The notes under the pieces: model-generated | What the model was told of the DNA's origin: nothing | Databases searched by the model: none | The model's input: the letters and a program-made list of their open reading frames with translations, nothing else | Part shown: in pieces, positions 26,026-34,869 of the stretch | How positions within the stretch are numbered: position 1 is the stretch's first letter | Layout of the letters: every line of letters begins with the position of its first letter | Assembly: GCA_017937845.1 (NCBI GenBank) | Contig: JAGBCV010000012.1 | Coordinates: 1-57,450, forward strand | Reading direction: 5' to 3' | Source: Clostridia bacterium | GTDB taxonomy: Bacteria > Bacillota > Clostridia > Oscillospirales > CAG-272 | DNA length: 57,450 bases | Program-made: the position numbers and the translations under genes

Positions 26026-28188
26026 TTGAAAAAATTATCAAAAATTCTTTGTCTGATTTTCTCCGTCGTCCTCCTTCTGGGTATGGCTTTGGAAGTTTCC
26101 GCAGCAGCGGCTCCTTACCAGACATACACATATGATATCGACGGTATGCCCGTATACTCCCCTCATGCGTATACTCCCAGCACCGCTTACACATCATATG
26201 AAATGAATATGCCCCACGAGCTCAACGCTCCCAAGGACATTTTCGTCGATGACAGAAATTGGACTTATATTTCCAATACCAAGAACAACACCGTCGAAGT
26301 ATTGAATGAAAAAATGATCTATCAGTATTCCATCGGTGATTTCGTAAACAAGCAGGGTGTACAGGATAGCCTGTATGAGCCCAACGGTCTTTTCGTATTC
26401 GATGGCAAGCTTTACGTTTGTGATACGCTCAATGCCCGTATCGTTATTTTCGATATCGCATCGAGCAACACAGAGGCTTCCTTTGTCGATATCATCGAAG
26501 CTCCCGATGCAAGCATCATGGGTTCGGATACCGTATTCCGTCCCGTTGCTGTCGGCGTAAACAAATCCGGTACGATCTACATCGTATCTCAGACAACATA
26601 TTCCGGTATCATCGCGCTCAACGCAGACGGCTCCTTCCAGGCATTCATCGGTGCTCAGAAAGCAACCGTATCCATGGCTGTTCGTATCCGTCGTATGATC
26701 TTCCCGAATATCGTTACAGACTCTTATCTTTCTACACCTTACAAGAACCTCACAATGGACGATGAAGGCGTTGTTTGGGCAACCATCGTATTCGACGGTG
26801 ACGACTCCGATAACCTCGCAAATTCTCTCCTTTCCGGTTCTATCAACGAAACCTACGCTCCCGTTAAGCGTCTTAACGCAAAGGGTGACGATATCCTCGT
26901 TCGCAGCGGTTTCACAATGCCTGCCGGCGAAGTAAACTTCGCAACGACAGCAGCTGCCTCCATGGGTAAGCACACAGGTCCTTCCGAACTCGTTGACATT
27001 GCAATGGGTCCCAACGGTATGTGGTCTGTTCTTGACTCCAAGCGTGGCAAGATCTACACCTATGACAGCGAAGGCAACATGCTTTTCGCGTTCGGTGACC
27101 AGGGCGCTCAGCTCGGTAACCTTTCCGCTCCCACCGCGATCACATATTGCGGAAGCGACATCTACGTTCTTGACAGCGTTTTGAACTCCGTAACTGTATT
27201 CAAGAGAACCGACTACGGCGACGTTATCGACCTTGCTCTTGAACACAACAATAACCGCGAATATTCCGTTGGTTATGAAGACTGGAAAGAAATCCTGAAG
27301 AGAAACGTAAACTTCGACGCTGCTTACGTTGGTATCGGTAAGAACCTTTACCGCCAGGGCAAGTACGAAGAAGCTATGGATTACTACAAATCCGCTCATG
27401 AAACAACCAACTACTCCATCGCTTTCAAGGCTTGGAGAAAAGAAGCAACCGAAAAATACATCATTGTTGTTTTGATTGTTATCGTTGTACTCGTCGTTTT
27501 GATCTCCAAACTGTTCGGTTACATCGGCAAGAAGAACAAAGCGGGTATCACCAAGGTCGGCAAACGTACTCTTTGGGAAGAATTCCTTTATGGCTTCTAT
27601 GTTATGATGCACCCGTTTGACGGTTTCTGGGATTTGAAACACGAAAAACGCGGTTCTGTCAGAGGCGCGATCTGTATCGTCGTTTTGACAGCGGCATCTC
27701 TCCTTTATCAGCAGGTTGGCTCCGCTTACCTCTTTGGTGGCGGCTCCGCAAAAGGCAATACCTTCGGTATCGTAATCGCATTCGTTGTTGTATTCGCTCT
27801 CTGGTGCATTGCTAACTGGTGTCTTACCACACTTTTCGACGGTGAAGGTACTTTGAAGGACATTTTCATTGCAACCGCATATGCATTGATGCCCATTCCG
27901 CTTCTCACCATCCCCGCAACCATCGCGACCAATTTTGCATCCCTTACGGAAGCAGAAATGATCACTTTGATTCTCGGTCTTTCCTATGTATGGACCGGTA
28001 TGCTCATCTTCTTCGGTTCGATGACCACACACGGTTACTCCATGGGACGTAACATCTTGATTACAATCTTTACCTTGGTTGGTATGATCTTTATCCTTTT
28101 CGTAGCGGTTCTCTTCTGGAACCTTATCACAAGAATGGTTTCCTTCATGACCGATATTGTTACGGAATTGTCATACCGAGCACAATAA
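26026..28188 (+). CDS. Membrane-anchored NHL-repeat/TPR/Yip1-domain protein
   Basis: A 720-residue protein starting at TTG behind AGGAGG (8-nt spacing). Residues 1-27 form a signal sequence. Residues about 60-400 read as an NHL-type beta-propeller outside the cell (APKDIFVDDRNWTYISNT, EPNGLFVFDGKLYVCDT, APTAITYCGSDIYVLDS). Residues 415-470 resemble a TPR pair (KNLYRQGKYEEAMDYYKSA). A transmembrane helix at about 478-500 is followed by a cytoplasmic basic stretch and a five-helix Yip1-type membrane domain (520-720). I know no defined role; the architecture suggests a surface sensor or scaffold of the transport system. It lies between the two permease pairs. Confidence 0.8.
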   Translation: MKKLSKILCLIFSVVLLLGMALEVSAAAAPYQTYTYDIDGMPVYSPHAYTPSTAYTSYEMNMPHELNAPKDIFVDDRNWTYISNTKNNTVEVLNEKMIYQYSIGDFVNKQGVQDSLYEPNGLFVFDGKLYVCDTLNARIVIFDIASSNTEASFVDIIEAPDASIMGSDTVFRPVAVGVNKSGTIYIVSQTTYSGIIALNADGSFQAFIGAQKATVSMAVRIRRMIFPNIVTDSYLSTPYKNLTMDDEGVVWATIVFDGDDSDNLANSLLSGSINETYAPVKRLNAKGDDILVRSGFTMPAGEVNFATTAAASMGKHTGPSELVDIAMGPNGMWSVLDSKRGKIYTYDSEGNMLFAFGDQGAQLGNLSAPTAITYCGSDIYVLDSVLNSVTVFKRTDYGDVIDLALEHNNNREYSVGYEDWKEILKRNVNFDAAYVGIGKNLYRQGKYEEAMDYYKSAHETTNYSIAFKAWRKEATEKYIIVVLIVIVVLVVLISKLFGYIGKKNKAGITKVGKRTLWEEFLYGFYVMMHPFDGFWDLKHEKRGSVRGAICIVVLTAASLLYQQVGSAYLFGGGSAKGNTFGIVIAFVVVFALWCIANWCLTTLFDGEGTLKDIFIATAYALMPIPLLTIPATIATNFASLTEAEMITLILGLSYVWTGMLIFFGSMTTHGYSMGRNILITIFTLVGMIFILFVAVLFWNLITRMVSFMTDIVTELSYRAQ

Positions 28189-28203
28189 ACAGGAGGAAAA
28201 TGT

Positions 28204-31200
28204 ATGAAAAAAATCAGAATTATATCAGCGGTTCTGGCGATCCTTCTTGCCTTTTCCGCTGTAAGCCTGCCTGTTTTTGCGGCTGATATTGTGGATTATC
28301 CTACAACCGAATATGAATCGATGTATGAGAAGCTCGGCACAATGACGCTCATGTATGAAAGCGAAGAAGACGGCTACGCGATGTATTTCGATACACAGTC
28401 CGGCGAATTTGCTCTCAAGAATTTGGCGACAGGAGAACTCACGTTCTCCAACCCCTACGATATCGCAACGGCAACAGAGTCCTCTTCCAGCGATAAGGAC
28501 AATGATGACCCGATTCGTCAGGCGCTCCTTTCTCAGATCATCCTTCAGTATGAGGATACGATGACCGGTGCATCTTCCACCATGATGAGCTACACACATG
28601 CGGCTCTTGCAGGCGGTCAGATTCAGTTCAAAAACATTGAAAACGGTGTCCGCGTTGAATACGCGCTCGGTACCGTTGAAACCAAACGACTCATCCCTCA
28701 GTGGATCGAAAAAACCCGCTTTGAGGATCAGATCCTCAACGTGCTTGCAGCACGCAAGAGCGAATTTACAAGCGAAGAACTTCAGGTCTATGATGGTATC
28801 ACCAAGACCGAAACCTTCTATAAGCTCGTAGGTCCCGCTTCTGAAGACGCTGTATACGATCCTAAGGTTACGCCCGCAGCCGAAAACCCGGATACCATCA
28901 AGTTCCTCGTTGATAACGACGGCGCTCAGATGTACTTCCTCATGGGTATCGGTGAACGTGCAAAGAAAAACATCGAAAGACTCATTCGTAAATATTGCCC
29001 TGAATATACCTATGATAAGCTCGAAGAAGACCACGAAATCACAGGTTATGAAGGCGATGAAAAAGAACCTCCGCTTTTCCGTCTTGCCGTTGAATACACC
29101 ATCGACGCTGACGGTCTTACAGCAAGCATCCCCGCAAAATCCATTCGTTACAACGAAACCAACTACGTTCTTGAAAACATCGTATTGCTTCCTTACTTCG
29201 GTTGCACGACCTTGAAATCCATGGGCGCTGCAAACGTTGAAGGCGGTCTTTACACCAAGAACGGCGGCTATATCTTCATTCCCGACGGCTCCGGTACCCT
29301 CCTTTCCTTCTACAATGCCGACGGTTCCGTGAAGAGCGGCGTACAGGGTGGTTCTCTCTACGGCTTTGACTACGCTCTCGAAGACCTCCAGGCAACAGAC
29401 GCAAACGCTGAAACCTTCCGTCTTCCCGTATTCGGTCTTGTTGAAACCTCCGTTGTTTCCAAGCTCGAATCCCGTGGCGATTACAGACCTATCCTTAACA
29501 GCAAAACTGTTACCTCTGAATATGCACGCGGCTTCCTTGCTATCATCGAAGAAGGCGACACCTTCGCTTCCGTTCGTGCAAACCTCAGACAGACAGGTTG
29601 GACCGGCGCTTCCGGTACGACCGAATACAGCACCGTATTTGCATTGTTCTCCGTTAAACAGAGCGACTCCGTAACCGTAGGTTCTTCCTTGGGCGGCGCA
29701 AACTCTGCTATGACAGCGACCAACAACACCAAATACACAGGTAACTACACCATTCGTTACGTTCTTCTTTCCGATCCTGCGACCGCAGAAGCAAACGACG
29801 TAGACGGCTATGATCCTTCTTACGTTGGTATGGCAGAAGCTTACCGCGACTACCTCATCTCTGAAGGCGCGATCGACGAGCTCGTTACCGGTGAAGTTGA
29901 AAGCGGTATCCCGCTTTACATCCACTCCTTCGGTGCACTTGACACAGAAGACACATTCCTTTCTTTCCCCGTAACGGTTGAAAAACCGCTTACCACATTC
30001 CAGGATGTTATCACCATGTCCGACGCTCTCAAGGCTGACGGCATCACCAACATCAACTTCATTCTCGAAGGCTTTGCGAACGGCAATATGTCCAAACCGT
30101 ACTATCCTTCCTACGTGAAGTGGAATAAGACCGTCGGCGGCGAAGAAGGTCTTGAAGAGCTCCTTACCTATGCAAAGGTAAACGGCGTCAACGTTTATCC
30201 CGAATTTAACTTTGCAAGCGTATCCTGGAACAAGTCCTTCAAAGGCTTCTCCTACCGCAAGCACGCTGCTCAGACCATGAGCGGTCGTTACACAACCAGA
30301 CGTGATTATGACCCTGTATACCAGATCATCACTCGCTTCGGTATGGGTAACGTTGTATCCTCCGGCGCATACCTCACCCTCTTCGAGAAGTTCTCCGAAG
30401 ATTACAATGAATATGAGATCGGCGCGATTTCTTCGCTCGCTCTCGGTACTGACGTAAGCTCCGACTTCAACGAAGATTATCCGCTCACAAGAGAAGATTC
30501 CAAGGTCAATACCCAGAAGCTCCTTCAGGCTATGATGGAAGCAAACGGTAAGGTTCTTGTTGAAGGTGGTAACGCTTACACCTTTGCTAACGTTACGGAT
30601 ATCGTAAATCTTCCTCTTGATAACTCCAACTATCAGATTTCTTCTTACTCCATTCCGTTCATTGGTCTTGTTCTTCATGGTTATATGAACTATGCGGGCG
30701 GCGTGATCAATACAGAAGGCGACGTACAGTATGAAATCCTCAAATCCCTCGAAAACGGCGCAGCGCTTTACTTCCTCCTTTCTTACCAGAATACCTCGGA
30801 AATCAAGAGCGCTTACCAGATGGGTCTTAATAACAACTACTCTGTTGCATTCACAACATGGTATGATGAAATCGTTAAGAACTACAAGACATTGAACGAC
30901 GCTATCGGTTCTCTCCAGACCGCGCAGATCACAGACCACGACTTTGTAACTGCGTTCCGTCTTGAAGGCAACGAAGCAGACTTCATGTTTGCTCAGTCCG
31001 TTATCACACGCAAGCAGCTCGCAGACGCAAAAGATATCTATCTCAAGACGATGGATGACGTTGACGAACTCCGTAAGAACAACATGGTAACAGATGCTCA
31101 GGCACTTATCGAAGTTGAAGTACAGTATCGTAACGTATTCAATCTTCTTTCCGCAAGACAGACTCTTGAAGCGGCATTCACAGAAAAATATGCGACAGCA

Positions 31201-31665
31201 GGCGTTGTCAGCGTAACTTACACCGATGACAAGGGCAATGATACCGTATTCTTCATCAACTATAACGCATACGACGTAGCGGTTATGTACGGTGATGGCG
31301 TATTCATGCTCGAAGCAGAATCCTTCATCAATGCAGCAGATATTAAAGCATCTGAAATTGGTTCCATTTCTTACGAAGCTGTTACTTCCTTGCAGCCCAC
31401 AGCAGGTCAGCTCAAAGCTTACCAGGACGCTATGGATAACTACAACGAAGCAGTTGCTTCTGGCAACGAAACCAAGATCACAAGAACCTTGAACGCACTC
31501 AAGAAGTCCATCAGCAACATCACAGCTAAGACAGAACACGTCGTTAAGCTCACCAATGCTGAAGGCGAAGTTACTTACTTCAACTACACCGATGCGATCG
31601 TTCTTGTACCTCAGAGCGAACTTGAATATTTCGTAATTCCTGCTCAGTCCTACGTTATGAACTGA
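28204..31665 (+). CDS. Large secreted TIM-barrel-like protein (DUF5696-like)
   Basis: An 1153-residue exported protein: signal peptide 1-26 (ending PVFAAD), an N-terminal beta-rich half (about 30-530; GGYIFIPDGSGTLLSFYNADG), then a region reading as an (alpha/beta)8 barrel (about 560-890; IPLYIHSFGALDTED, DGITNINFILEGFANG, VNGVNVYPEFNF, VLVEGGNAYTFANVTDIVNLP). A helical C-terminal part contains a predicted coiled segment (1085-1115). It resembles the uncharacterised DUF5696 group often found beside LplB/YtcP permeases in Paenibacillus and Clostridia (recall). A glycoside hydrolase role is plausible, but I can name no catalytic residues. It has no anchor or lipobox. Confidence 0.7.
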   Translation: MKKIRIISAVLAILLAFSAVSLPVFAADIVDYPTTEYESMYEKLGTMTLMYESEEDGYAMYFDTQSGEFALKNLATGELTFSNPYDIATATESSSSDKDNDDPIRQALLSQIILQYEDTMTGASSTMMSYTHAALAGGQIQFKNIENGVRVEYALGTVETKRLIPQWIEKTRFEDQILNVLAARKSEFTSEELQVYDGITKTETFYKLVGPASEDAVYDPKVTPAAENPDTIKFLVDNDGAQMYFLMGIGERAKKNIERLIRKYCPEYTYDKLEEDHEITGYEGDEKEPPLFRLAVEYTIDADGLTASIPAKSIRYNETNYVLENIVLLPYFGCTTLKSMGAANVEGGLYTKNGGYIFIPDGSGTLLSFYNADGSVKSGVQGGSLYGFDYALEDLQATDANAETFRLPVFGLVETSVVSKLESRGDYRPILNSKTVTSEYARGFLAIIEEGDTFASVRANLRQTGWTGASGTTEYSTVFALFSVKQSDSVTVGSSLGGANSAMTATNNTKYTGNYTIRYVLLSDPATAEANDVDGYDPSYVGMAEAYRDYLISEGAIDELVTGEVESGIPLYIHSFGALDTEDTFLSFPVTVEKPLTTFQDVITMSDALKADGITNINFILEGFANGNMSKPYYPSYVKWNKTVGGEEGLEELLTYAKVNGVNVYPEFNFASVSWNKSFKGFSYRKHAAQTMSGRYTTRRDYDPVYQIITRFGMGNVVSSGAYLTLFEKFSEDYNEYEIGAISSLALGTDVSSDFNEDYPLTREDSKVNTQKLLQAMMEANGKVLVEGGNAYTFANVTDIVNLPLDNSNYQISSYSIPFIGLVLHGYMNYAGGVINTEGDVQYEILKSLENGAALYFLLSYQNTSEIKSAYQMGLNNNYSVAFTTWYDEIVKNYKTLNDAIGSLQTAQITDHDFVTAFRLEGNEADFMFAQSVITRKQLADAKDIYLKTMDDVDELRKNNMVTDAQALIEVEVQYRNVFNLLSARQTLEAAFTEKYATAGVVSVTYTDDKGNDTVFFINYNAYDVAVMYGDGVFMLEAESFINAADIKASEIGSISYEAVTSLQPTAGQLKAYQDAMDNYNEAVASGNETKITRTLNALKKSISNITAKTEHVVKLTNAEGEVTYFNYTDAIVLVPQSELEYFVIPAQSYVMN

Positions 31666-31684
31666 GGAAAGGAGAGGTGAAAAA

Positions 31685-32701
31685 ATGACTAATGATATCA
31701 AAATGAATACCACAACCCCCGCTTCTTCCAAAAAGAAGAAGCGCAGGGGCGCCTCTCTTGTTGAGAAAAAGGACAGATTGGGTTGGATATTTATCCTTCC
31801 GTTCCTCATTGGTTTTGTATTCCTTTATGCGGGCGTAGTTTTTGAATCTCTCAGCTATAGCTTTGCACAGTACAATACCATCCCTGCAATCAAGGGTGGC
31901 GGTTACAGCCTTACTTTTGTCGGCTTTGATAACTTTGCCGAACAGCTTATGAAGACCGTTGACAGCGACGGTAAGACCTTCATTGAAATGATCTTCACAA
32001 GCTTTGCAAACCAGATCATCGACGTTGTCATCATCCTTATGTTCTCGCTCTTCATCGCGGTTCTTTTGAACACCAAGATGGCAGGCCGTACAGCTTTCCG
32101 TGCGATCTTCTTCGTACCGGTCGTTGTAGGCGCGGGTATCATCGCAAAGATCGATGCTTCCGCAAGCGAAATTCTTGATGCCATGTCCAGCCTTGAAGGT
32201 ATCGATATGGGTACTTCTCAGGGTGGTGAACAGGCAAGCGGTCTTGTAAGCTCCATGGACGTAGAAATGCTTCTTATGAGCCTCGGACTTGGCGGCTCGT
32301 TTACCGATATTATCGTACAGCTCGTTGAAAGAATTTACGAAATCGTAAACCGCTCCGGTGTACAGATGCTTATCTTCCTTGCCGGCTTGCAGGGTATCTC
32401 TCCTTCTGTATACGAATCGTGTCAGATGGAAGGTGCGACCGCTTGGGAAACCTTCTGGAAGATCACCTTCCCGATGATCTCCCCGATGATCCTCGTAAAC
32501 GCTTTCTATACCATTATCGACTCCTTTACGGCAGAATCCAATGAAGTCATGCAGGCGATCATCGCGATCTCCCCGGACGGCGTTCCCAGCGGTGCACAGT
32601 CCGCAGCAGCTTGGACTTACTTCGGCATCGTTATTGTTGCCCTCGGTCTTGTAGCTCTCGTTTGCAAGAACTTCGTATTCTATGACCGTAAGAATGACTA
32701 A
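31685..32701 (+). CDS. ABC transporter permease, first of pair 2, with an extracytoplasmic insertion
   Basis: A 338-residue membrane protein with an EAA loop (YESCQMEGATAWETFWKITFPMISP), typical of carbohydrate permeases. Between the third and fourth hydrophobic segments lies an extra hydrophilic segment of about 65 residues (about 160-225; EILDAMSSLEGIDMGTSQGG and on), not present in the pair 1 permease. It may dock the binding protein or the large secreted protein. The start lies behind AAAGGAGAGG. The N-terminus is lysine-rich and cytoplasmic. Confidence 0.88.
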   Translation: MTNDIKMNTTTPASSKKKKRRGASLVEKKDRLGWIFILPFLIGFVFLYAGVVFESLSYSFAQYNTIPAIKGGGYSLTFVGFDNFAEQLMKTVDSDGKTFIEMIFTSFANQIIDVVIILMFSLFIAVLLNTKMAGRTAFRAIFFVPVVVGAGIIAKIDASASEILDAMSSLEGIDMGTSQGGEQASGLVSSMDVEMLLMSLGLGGSFTDIIVQLVERIYEIVNRSGVQMLIFLAGLQGISPSVYESCQMEGATAWETFWKITFPMISPMILVNAFYTIIDSFTAESNEVMQAIIAISPDGVPSGAQSAAAWTYFGIVIVALGLVALVCKNFVFYDRKND

Positions 32702-32721
32702 GAAGGGAGGAAACCAACACC

Positions 32722-33780
32722 ATGAATAAGAACCAAGAAACTGCACCTCGTGTGTTAAAAGAATCCAAAAATCGAATCAGGGTTGATTTCGAAAGAACCT
32801 CCCTTAAAGAAAGAATGAAAGCAAAATACCTCAATAGCAACTTCTATACGAAGCTCTTGCTTGCGATCTTCCGTTTCGTTTTGCTTCTCGGTATTTCTTA
32901 CATCATTTTGTTCCCGTTCTTCTCTAAGATCTCCGCTTCCTTCATGAGCCCTGTCGACTTCATTCAGAGTGACGTAAAACTCATTCCGAAATATCCGACA
33001 CTCAACACGTATAAATATCTGATCATCGAAAACCACTATTTTGAAGCGATGTTGAACTCTTTCATCCTCTCCTTCGTTTGTGCGGCAATTCAGATGTTTA
33101 TCGCGGCTTTCGTAGGCTACGGCTTTGCGAAGTTCAAATTCAAAGGAAAGAATCTCGTATTCCTTCTCGTAATGCTTACGATGATCGTTCCTCACCAGAT
33201 CCTCGCTTCCTCCTTCGTTCAGAAGTTCATCTACTTTGACTTCTTCGGCATCTTGGAAGCAACTGGTTTCTATAATGCGATCGGTCTTAGCCAGGGTCTT
33301 TACAACACATACGCTCCGCTGATCATCCTCTCCCTTACAGGTCTTGCATTTAAGAACGGCTTGTTCATCTTCCTTATGCGTCAGTTCTATCGTGGCGTAC
33401 CGGATGAACTTGAAGAATCTTCTGCGATTGACGGTTACGGTACATTCAAAACCTTCTTCCATATCATTCTTCCGATCTCCGTTCCGATGCTTACAACTGT
33501 ATTTATCCTTGCATTTGCATGGCAGTGGACCGACATCTTCTATGTCAACACATTCCTTCCTGCTTCCGAAAACTTGCTTCTCACAAGCAACAACTTCTGG
33601 GCAGTTATGCCGGATACACTTGAAGCACTCAAGGATCAGGCCGGTGCAAACGCTGATACTTTTGAAGTAGCAGTTAAGAACACCGCAGGTCTTCTCGTTG
33701 TACTTCCCCTTATGGTTCTCTACATCTTCTGTCAGAGAAAACTCGTTCAGGGTATCGCACAGTCCGGTCTTGCAAACTAA
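32722..33780 (+). CDS. ABC transporter permease, second of pair 2
   Basis: A 352-residue membrane protein with a basic N-terminus of about 50 residues, six hydrophobic segments, and the EAA loop (DELEESSAIDGYGTFKTFFHIILPISVP). It is the partner of the preceding permease (20-nt gap, GGGAGG site). A strong terminator follows at 33791, ending the seven-gene operon. Two permease pairs with one visible binding protein imply either two substrates or a second binding protein elsewhere. Confidence 0.92.
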   Translation: MNKNQETAPRVLKESKNRIRVDFERTSLKERMKAKYLNSNFYTKLLLAIFRFVLLLGISYIILFPFFSKISASFMSPVDFIQSDVKLIPKYPTLNTYKYLIIENHYFEAMLNSFILSFVCAAIQMFIAAFVGYGFAKFKFKGKNLVFLLVMLTMIVPHQILASSFVQKFIYFDFFGILEATGFYNAIGLSQGLYNTYAPLIILSLTGLAFKNGLFIFLMRQFYRGVPDELEESSAIDGYGTFKTFFHIILPISVPMLTTVFILAFAWQWTDIFYVNTFLPASENLLLTSNNFWAVMPDTLEALKDQAGANADTFEVAVKNTAGLLVVLPLMVLYIFCQRKLVQGIAQSGLAN

Positions 33781-33790
33781 TATTTGCATC

Positions 33791-33825
33791 AAAGAGCTTC
33801 CGCTTTTGCGGAAGCTCTTTTTCGT
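33791..33825 (+). terminator. Strong terminator of the carbohydrate-uptake operon
   Basis: A 13-bp perfect stem, AAAGAGCTTCCGC (33791-33803) with GCGGAAGCTCTTT (33808-33820), a TTTT loop, and T-rich sequence after. Confidence 0.92.
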
Positions 33826-33884
33826 TTCCTGAGAAATTACTCGAATGGTGACTCGCCGCTTTTTTACTTTTTGCAGAGGAAATC

Positions 33885-33913
33885 TTGAAATTGGCTCGGA
33901 ACTGTGATATACT
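33885..33913 (+). promoter_or_regulatory. Sigma-A promoter for the PHP-domain gene
   Basis: A -35 TTGAAA (33885-33890), 17-nt spacer, and -10 TATACT (33908-33913) preceded by TGA (extended -10). The leader is about 37 nt. Confidence 0.8.
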
Positions 33914-33956
33914 ACTCTTATAAAGCATCAAAAAAGAAAGGAAGCATATTTGATTT

Positions 33957-34730
33957 ATGATGAAATCCAATTTTCATACGCATACTTACCGTTGTAATCA
34001 TGCGGGCGGTTTGGATAGGGAATATGTAGAGGTTGCCATTCGCAATGGGCTTTCGGTTCTCGGATTTGCCGATCATTCTCCGTATTGGTTTCCGCATGGA
34101 TATTATTCCACGCACCGTATGCATACGGATGAGGTGGAGGACTACGTAAACTCCGTATTGTCCTTGAAAGAGGAATACAAAAACGATATTCAAATCTATC
34201 TCGGCTTTGAGGCGGAATATTATCCGCTCTATTTTGATGAATTGCTTGCCAATTTGTCGCAGTATCCCTACGACTATTTGATTCTCGGTCAGCATTTTAT
34301 CAAAAATGAGATCGGCAAGATCTATATGATGGATCCTTGCTCGGATTACGAAACGCTCTCGAAATACGTCGATGAATGTATCGCAGGCATGGTGACGGAA
34401 AAATTTTTCTACTTGGCGCATCCCGACCTTATCAATTTTAAGGGAAGCGATATGGTATATCAAAGCGAAATGCGCCGTCTTTGCGAAGCGGCAAAGCGCT
34501 TGAACGTACCGCTTGAGCTGAATCTTTTGGGGCTTCGTGATAAGCGCGATTATCCCCGCATGGATTTTTGGAAGATTGCAGGCGAGGTGGGAAATGAGGT
34601 CCTTTTCGGCTGTGACTCTCATACTCCCGATACCGTCGGTCTGACGAGAGATTATATCATGGGCTCGGCGATCGTCGAAAAATTTGGACTCAATTTCATT
34701 GAGCCGATGTCCCCGTATTATCGAAAATAA
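33957..34730 (+). CDS. PHP-domain phosphatase, histidinol-phosphatase-like
   Basis: The 257-residue cytosolic protein has the PHP metal-binding pattern: NFHTHTYRCNHAGG at the N-terminus, GFADHSPYWFP, the central GFEAEYYP, LGQHF, LAHPDLINF and the C-terminal FGCDSHTPDTV. These His, Asp and Glu residues would bind a trinuclear metal centre for phosphoester hydrolysis. It is close to HisK-type histidinol-phosphate phosphatases, but no other his genes are near, so the substrate is uncertain. Start: ATGATG at 33957, with GGAAG about 12 nt upstream. It stands alone behind its own promoter. Confidence 0.88.
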   Translation: MMKSNFHTHTYRCNHAGGLDREYVEVAIRNGLSVLGFADHSPYWFPHGYYSTHRMHTDEVEDYVNSVLSLKEEYKNDIQIYLGFEAEYYPLYFDELLANLSQYPYDYLILGQHFIKNEIGKIYMMDPCSDYETLSKYVDECIAGMVTEKFFYLAHPDLINFKGSDMVYQSEMRRLCEAAKRLNVPLELNLLGLRDKRDYPRMDFWKIAGEVGNEVLFGCDSHTPDTVGLTRDYIMGSAIVEKFGLNFIEPMSPYYRK

Positions 34731-34774
34731 TCTGTGCGATTTGCATAAAAAATGTTTAGATGTATAGAAATCTG

Positions 34775-34803
34775 TTGACATTTTGATAAAATAAGCGTAT
34801 AAT
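34775..34803 (+). promoter_or_regulatory. Consensus sigma-A promoter for the GlpA-like redox operon
   Basis: TTGACA (34775-34780), 17-nt spacer, TATAAT (34798-34803): both hexamers match consensus exactly. It predicts strong expression of the FAD oxidoreductase trio and possibly mgtC. Confidence 0.92.
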
Positions 34804-34869
34804 AATATAATACAATAAAAAACTTTCGTTGCGCTTTACGTGCGGCGTCAGAAATGGAGTAAAAAAACT

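Noticed and set aside
28225..31809. 1194-codon minus-strand frame opposite the large secreted protein
   Set aside because: Antisense shadow of the same kind; the plus strand has a signal peptide, ribosome site and operon context.
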